64,000 nucleotides of DNA. It comes from Ochrobactrum teleogrylli. GTDB lineage: Bacteria > Pseudomonadota > Alphaproteobacteria > Rhizobiales > Rhizobiaceae. This document shows, in pieces, positions 60,488-64,000 of this stretch. The notes under the pieces are model-generated. The model made no database searches. It had not been told where the DNA came from and worked only from the letters and a program-made list of their open reading frames with translations. Positions within the stretch are counted from its first letter, which is position 1, and each line of letters begins with the position of its first letter. Position numbers and translations under genes: made by a program. The stretch is from assembly GCF_006376685.1 (NCBI RefSeq), contig NZ_VEWL01000001.1, positions 499,869 through 563,868 of the forward strand, read 5' to 3'.

Positions 60488-63133
60488 ATGAACGTCGTTG
60501 TTGTCGAATCGCCTGCCAAGGCGAAAACTATCAATAAGTATCTGGGCTCGAACTATAAGGTTCTGGCATCGTTTGGTCACGTGCGAGACTTGCCAGCCAA
60601 GGATGGTTCGGTGCGGCCCGACGAAGATTTTGCCATGTCGTGGGAAGTGGACGGCAATTCCTCCAAGCGACTGTCAGATATCGTCAAGGCGCTGAAAGAC
60701 AGCGATGGCCTCATTCTCGCAACCGATCCGGATCGCGAAGGTGAAGCCATTTCCTGGCACGTGCTGGAAGTGCTCAATCAGAAAAAGGCGCTGAAGGGCA
60801 AGACGGTCAAGCGCGTCGCGTTCAACGCCATTACCAAGAAGGCCGTTCTCGACGCCATCGCCAATCCGCGCGATATCGACGAGCCGCTGGTCGATGCCTA
60901 TCTTGCGCGCCGTGCGCTCGACTATCTCTTTGGCTTCACGCTATCGCCGGTTCTGTGGCGCAAGCTGCCCGGCGCACGTTCGGCTGGTCGCGTACAGTCG
61001 GTCGCCCTGCGCCTCGTCGCCGACCGCGAGTCGGAAATCGAACGCTTCATTCGCGAAGAATACTGGAACATTGCCGCTCTTTTGAAGACGCCGCGCAGTG
61101 ACAGCTTCACCGCGCGGCTGACCGCCGTGGACGGCAAAAAGCTCGGCAAGCTTGATATCAAGAATGGCGAACAGGCAACTGGCATCCGCACTATGCTGGA
61201 AGGCGCAAGCTTCAAGGCTATTTCGGTCGAAGCCAAGCCGACCAAGCGCAATCCCGGACCACCTTTCACCACTTCGACCTTGCAGCAGGCCGCTTCCGGC
61301 CAGCTCGGTTTCTCGGCGTCGCGTACCATGCAGGTGGCGCAGCGCCTTTATGAAGGCGTGGATATCGGCGGCGAGACTGCCGGTCTCATCACCTATATGC
61401 GTACCGACGGCGTGCAGATGGCACCGGAAGCGATCACTGCCGCACGTCAGGCCATCGGCGACACATTCGGCGCAAAATATGTGCCGGAAAAGCCGCGCTA
61501 TTATTCCAGCAAGGCCAAGAACGCGCAGGAAGCGCACGAAGCCATTCGTCCGACCGATTTTTCGCGTCATCCGAAGGAAGTGCGCCGTTATCTCGATGAA
61601 GATCAGGCGCGGCTTTATGAGCTGATCTGGAAGCGCGCTATCGCCAGCCAGATGCAGGCCGCCGATATCGAGCGCACCACGGCTGACATTGAAGCCGTCA
61701 ATGGTTCGCGCTCGGCAATGCTGCGCGCCAATGGCTCGGTGACGAAGTTTGACGGCTTCCTTGCAGCCTATATGGATCATCGCGAGGAAGAGGACGACGA
61801 CGAGGACAGCGCAAAGCTGCCGGAGATTCGCAGCGGCGAAGCGCTGGCGCGCGAAAAGATCGATGCCACCCAGCATTCGACCGAACCGCCGCCGCGCTAT
61901 TCGGAAGCCTCGCTGATCAAGAAGATGGAAGAGCTGGGCATCGGTCGTCCTTCGACCTATGCCGCCACGCTCGCCACGCTGCGCGACCGCGAATATATCA
62001 GCATGGACAAGCGCAAGCTGATCCCGGAACCGAAGGGCCGTCTGGTCACGGCTTTCCTTGAAAGCTTCTTCGACCGCTATGTCGAATATGATTTCACGGC
62101 GAGCCTTGAAGAGAAGCTCGATCTCATTTCCGATGGCAAGCTTTCCTGGAAAGACGTGCTGCGTGATTTCTGGCGCGATTTCTCCGGCTCGGTCGATGAC
62201 ATCAAGGAACTGCGCGTTACCAATGTTCTTGATGCGCTGAACGAGGAACTGGCGCCGCTGGCTTTCCCCGCTCGCGAAGACGGCAGCGATCCGCGTTCGT
62301 GCCCGACCTGCGGCACCGGCGTGCTGTCGCTGAAACTTGGCAAGTATGGCGCGTTTGTCGGCTGCTCCAACTATCCCGAGTGCAAATTCACCCGCCAGCT
62401 CGGTGGCGAAGCCAATGGCGAGGCAGCAGCAGCCGACGAACCGAAGTCGCTCGGCAAAGATCCGTTTACGGGTGAGGAAATCACTGCACGGACAGGCCGG
62501 TTTGGTCCCTATATCCAGCGTGGCGAAGGCAAGGAAGCCAAGCGCGCCAGCCTGCCGAAAGGCTGGACGCTGGATACGGTCGACCATGAAAAGGCTGTGG
62601 CCCTGCTGTCGCTGCCGCGCGATGTGGGCCAGCATCCGGAAACCGGCAAGATGATTTCAGCGGGCATCGGGCGTTATGGGCCTTATGTCAGCCATGACGG
62701 CACATTCGCCAATCTGGAAAATGCCGAGGAGGTGTTCTCGGTTGGTCTCAACCGCGCCGTTTCGGTGCTGGCAGACAAGCAGTCGAAGGGCGGTCGCGGG
62801 CGTTCGACACCTGCGGCGCTGGCAACGCTTGGCGACCATCCGGATGGAGGGTCGATCACGGTGCGCGACGGACGCTATGGTCCTTATGTGAACTGGGGCA
62901 AGGTCAATGCGACTTTGCCGAAGGGCAAGGACCCGGCAAGTGTCACGCTGGAAGAAGCGCTGGCGCTGATCACCGAAAAGGCTGGCTCGACCAAGGGCAA
63001 GAAAGCCCCTGCCCGCAAATCTGCCGCCGGTACAGAAAAGAAAGCCGCAGCCAAAAAGCCGGCAGCAAAGAAAGCGCCCGCAAAGGCAAAAGCCGCTCCG
63101 AAGGCTAAGAAGGCCGCAGCGGCAGAGGAGTAA
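60488..63133 (+). CDS. topA: DNA topoisomerase I
   Basis: 881 residues. TOPRIM at the start (VVVESPAKAKTINKYLG) with the metal motif DPDREGEAISWH; catalytic tyrosine in LITYMRTDGVQM (near residue 300); conserved PSTYAATLATLRDREY. A C4 zinc finger follows (CPTCG at about 600, CSNYPEC), then two topo-IA C-terminal repeats (GRYGPYVS and GRYGPYVN), and a basic Lys/Ala-rich tail of about 50 residues rich in AKK and APAK, likely DNA-binding. It relaxes negative supercoils. Confidence 0.96.
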   Translation: MNVVVVESPAKAKTINKYLGSNYKVLASFGHVRDLPAKDGSVRPDEDFAMSWEVDGNSSKRLSDIVKALKDSDGLILATDPDREGEAISWHVLEVLNQKKALKGKTVKRVAFNAITKKAVLDAIANPRDIDEPLVDAYLARRALDYLFGFTLSPVLWRKLPGARSAGRVQSVALRLVADRESEIERFIREEYWNIAALLKTPRSDSFTARLTAVDGKKLGKLDIKNGEQATGIRTMLEGASFKAISVEAKPTKRNPGPPFTTSTLQQAASGQLGFSASRTMQVAQRLYEGVDIGGETAGLITYMRTDGVQMAPEAITAARQAIGDTFGAKYVPEKPRYYSSKAKNAQEAHEAIRPTDFSRHPKEVRRYLDEDQARLYELIWKRAIASQMQAADIERTTADIEAVNGSRSAMLRANGSVTKFDGFLAAYMDHREEEDDDEDSAKLPEIRSGEALAREKIDATQHSTEPPPRYSEASLIKKMEELGIGRPSTYAATLATLRDREYISMDKRKLIPEPKGRLVTAFLESFFDRYVEYDFTASLEEKLDLISDGKLSWKDVLRDFWRDFSGSVDDIKELRVTNVLDALNEELAPLAFPAREDGSDPRSCPTCGTGVLSLKLGKYGAFVGCSNYPECKFTRQLGGEANGEAAAADEPKSLGKDPFTGEEITARTGRFGPYIQRGEGKEAKRASLPKGWTLDTVDHEKAVALLSLPRDVGQHPETGKMISAGIGRYGPYVSHDGTFANLENAEEVFSVGLNRAVSVLADKQSKGGRGRSTPAALATLGDHPDGGSITVRDGRYGPYVNWGKVNATLPKGKDPASVTLEEALALITEKAGSTKGKKAPARKSAAGTEKKAAAKKPAAKKAPAKAKAAPKAKKAAAAEE

Positions 63134-63136
63134 CAA

Positions 63137-64000
63137 TTGGCACGTCGTTTTCCTAAACCCGATTCCGGTCGATCCGCACGGACCGAACGGCGTGCAGCAC
63201 AGGCAAAATCGGACGCGCATACGGGTGATCCGCATGCCTTTCTGCCGACGCGTGAGGAAGTCCTCAAATATATCGAGGAAAATCCTGATCGCGCTGGAAA
63301 GCGTGAACTTGCCAAGGCATTCAATATCAAGGGCGATGCACGGGTTTATCTGAAAGACCTGTTGCGCGAACTGGCCGATGACGGTCTTGTCGAAAAGCGT
63401 GCACGCAAGCTTTCACGTCCCGGCTCATTGCCAAGCGTCACCGTACTGGATGTCACGGGACGCGACGAGGATGGCGGCTTGCTGGCCCGTCCAGCCGAAT
63501 GGGACGAGGCCGCCTATGGCAAGCCTCCCGTGGTGCTGGTGCGCCGCACGCGGCTTAACAAGGCGTCCGAAGGTGGTCCCGCGGTCGGTGTCGGCGACCG
63601 CGTTCTCGCAAAGATTTTCCGCAATGAAGACCGCGACGGCCCGGACTATACCGCGCGCGTGATGAAGCGGCTCGAACACCGCACCGATGCGGTGCTGGGC
63701 GTTGTACGCAAGCTTGGCAATGGCGAGTGGCGGCTGGAGCCTGTGGATCGCAAGCAGGCGGAAGTGCAGCTTGACCCTGCCCAACTGGAAAATGCCGAAA
63801 GCGGCGATCTGGTGGAAGTCGAACTGATCTCGTCGCGCCGTCAGGGGCTGCCGCGTGGCAAGGTCCGACAGGTGGTTGGTTCCATCGATAGCGAAAAGGC
63901 GCTGTCGATGATCGCCATCCACGAACATGAAATTCCGCATGTGTTCCCGGATGAGGTGATCCGCGAATCCGAAGATGCCAAGCCCGCGACGCTCGATGGC
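63137..64000 (+). CDS. rnr: Ribonuclease R, N-terminal part
   Basis: The window ends inside this gene; 288 codons are visible. It starts with TTG (GAGGAG ribosome-binding site in the end of topA, 3 bases after the stop), so it is probably translationally coupled. The protein begins ARRFPKPDSG, has an N-terminal winged-helix domain (KRELAKAFNIKGDARVYLKDLLRELADDGLVEKRA), then a cold-shock region with FRNEDRDGPDYTARVMKRLEHRTDAVLG and LGNGEWRLEPVD typical of RNase R. The catalytic RNB domain lies beyond the window. Confidence 0.92.
   Translation, partial: MARRFPKPDSGRSARTERRAAQAKSDAHTGDPHAFLPTREEVLKYIEENPDRAGKRELAKAFNIKGDARVYLKDLLRELADDGLVEKRARKLSRPGSLPSVTVLDVTGRDEDGGLLARPAEWDEAAYGKPPVVLVRRTRLNKASEGGPAVGVGDRVLAKIFRNEDRDGPDYTARVMKRLEHRTDAVLGVVRKLGNGEWRLEPVDRKQAEVQLDPAQLENAESGDLVEVELISSRRQGLPRGKVRQVVGSIDSEKALSMIAIHEHEIPHVFPDEVIRESEDAKPATLDG

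Noticed and set aside
60941..62635. 564-residue open frame opposite topA
   Set aside because: Shadow produced by codon bias of topA; His/Ile/Arg-rich with no family resemblance.

Overview
The window reads as ordinary, gene-dense chromosome of an alphaproteobacterium of the Brucellaceae (Brucella/Ochrobactrum group). This rests on the gene families (BA14K protein, PyrB paired with a degenerate dihydroorotase, O. anthropi-type DmpA peptidase), on even and fairly high GC, and on octamer repeats resembling the AGGGCAGT octamer of Brucella genomes. From memory, several of these housekeeping genes (topA, pyrB) lie on the smaller chromosome in Brucella; the window alone cannot prove which replicon this is. 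I see no prophage, insertion sequence, integrase, CRISPR array or plasmid function.

Layout: 1-0.5 kb, end of the cytochrome bd operon (cydB, cydX). 0.5-7.9 kb, a sugar module: a GntR/UTRA repressor and BadF-type kinase on the minus strand, divergent from a sugar ABC transporter (binding protein, two permeases, ATPase) with a Gfo/Idh/MocA dehydrogenase. 8.5-13.4 kb, the complete branched-chain 2-oxoacid dehydrogenase operon (E1 alpha, E1 beta, E2, E3), converging on SURF1. 14.7-17.3 kb, an FtsK-type translocase without membrane segments. 17.6-22.2 kb, a MacAB plus outer-membrane-factor efflux operon. 22.5-27.3 kb, a five-gene operon joining a D-amino acid aminotransferase, an amino-acid ABC transporter and a DmpA-type aminopeptidase. 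A long octamer-based palindrome separates it from a divergent LysR gene. 28.5-33.5 kb, an MFS transporter, AlkB and a subtilisin-like autotransporter. 33.8-39.3 kb, an oligopeptide ABC operon.

39.8-49.5 kb holds an old-yellow-enzyme oxidoreductase, a cupin protein, a fluoride riboswitch with crcB, a PepSY protein, tRNA-Lys, a BA14K protein, a globin-coupled diguanylate cyclase, lipB, an EamA exporter and parE. 49.6-64 kb is mostly housekeeping: an FlbD-like small protein, two GNAT acetyltransferases (one between gatC and gatA), gatA, gatC, a UPF0173 hydrolase, ruvX, aidB, pyrB with a metal-ligand-less pyrC homologue, plsY, dprA, an unreported-looking 55-residue gene, topA and the start of rnr.

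No wholly new multi-gene system is demonstrable. The best second-look items are the octamer palindrome abutting the lysR ribosome-binding site (27.4-27.5 kb), the D-amino acid/peptide operon beside it, the degenerate dihydroorotase fused into the pyrB operon, the outer-membrane factor without a normal start codon, and the small uncharacterised genes.
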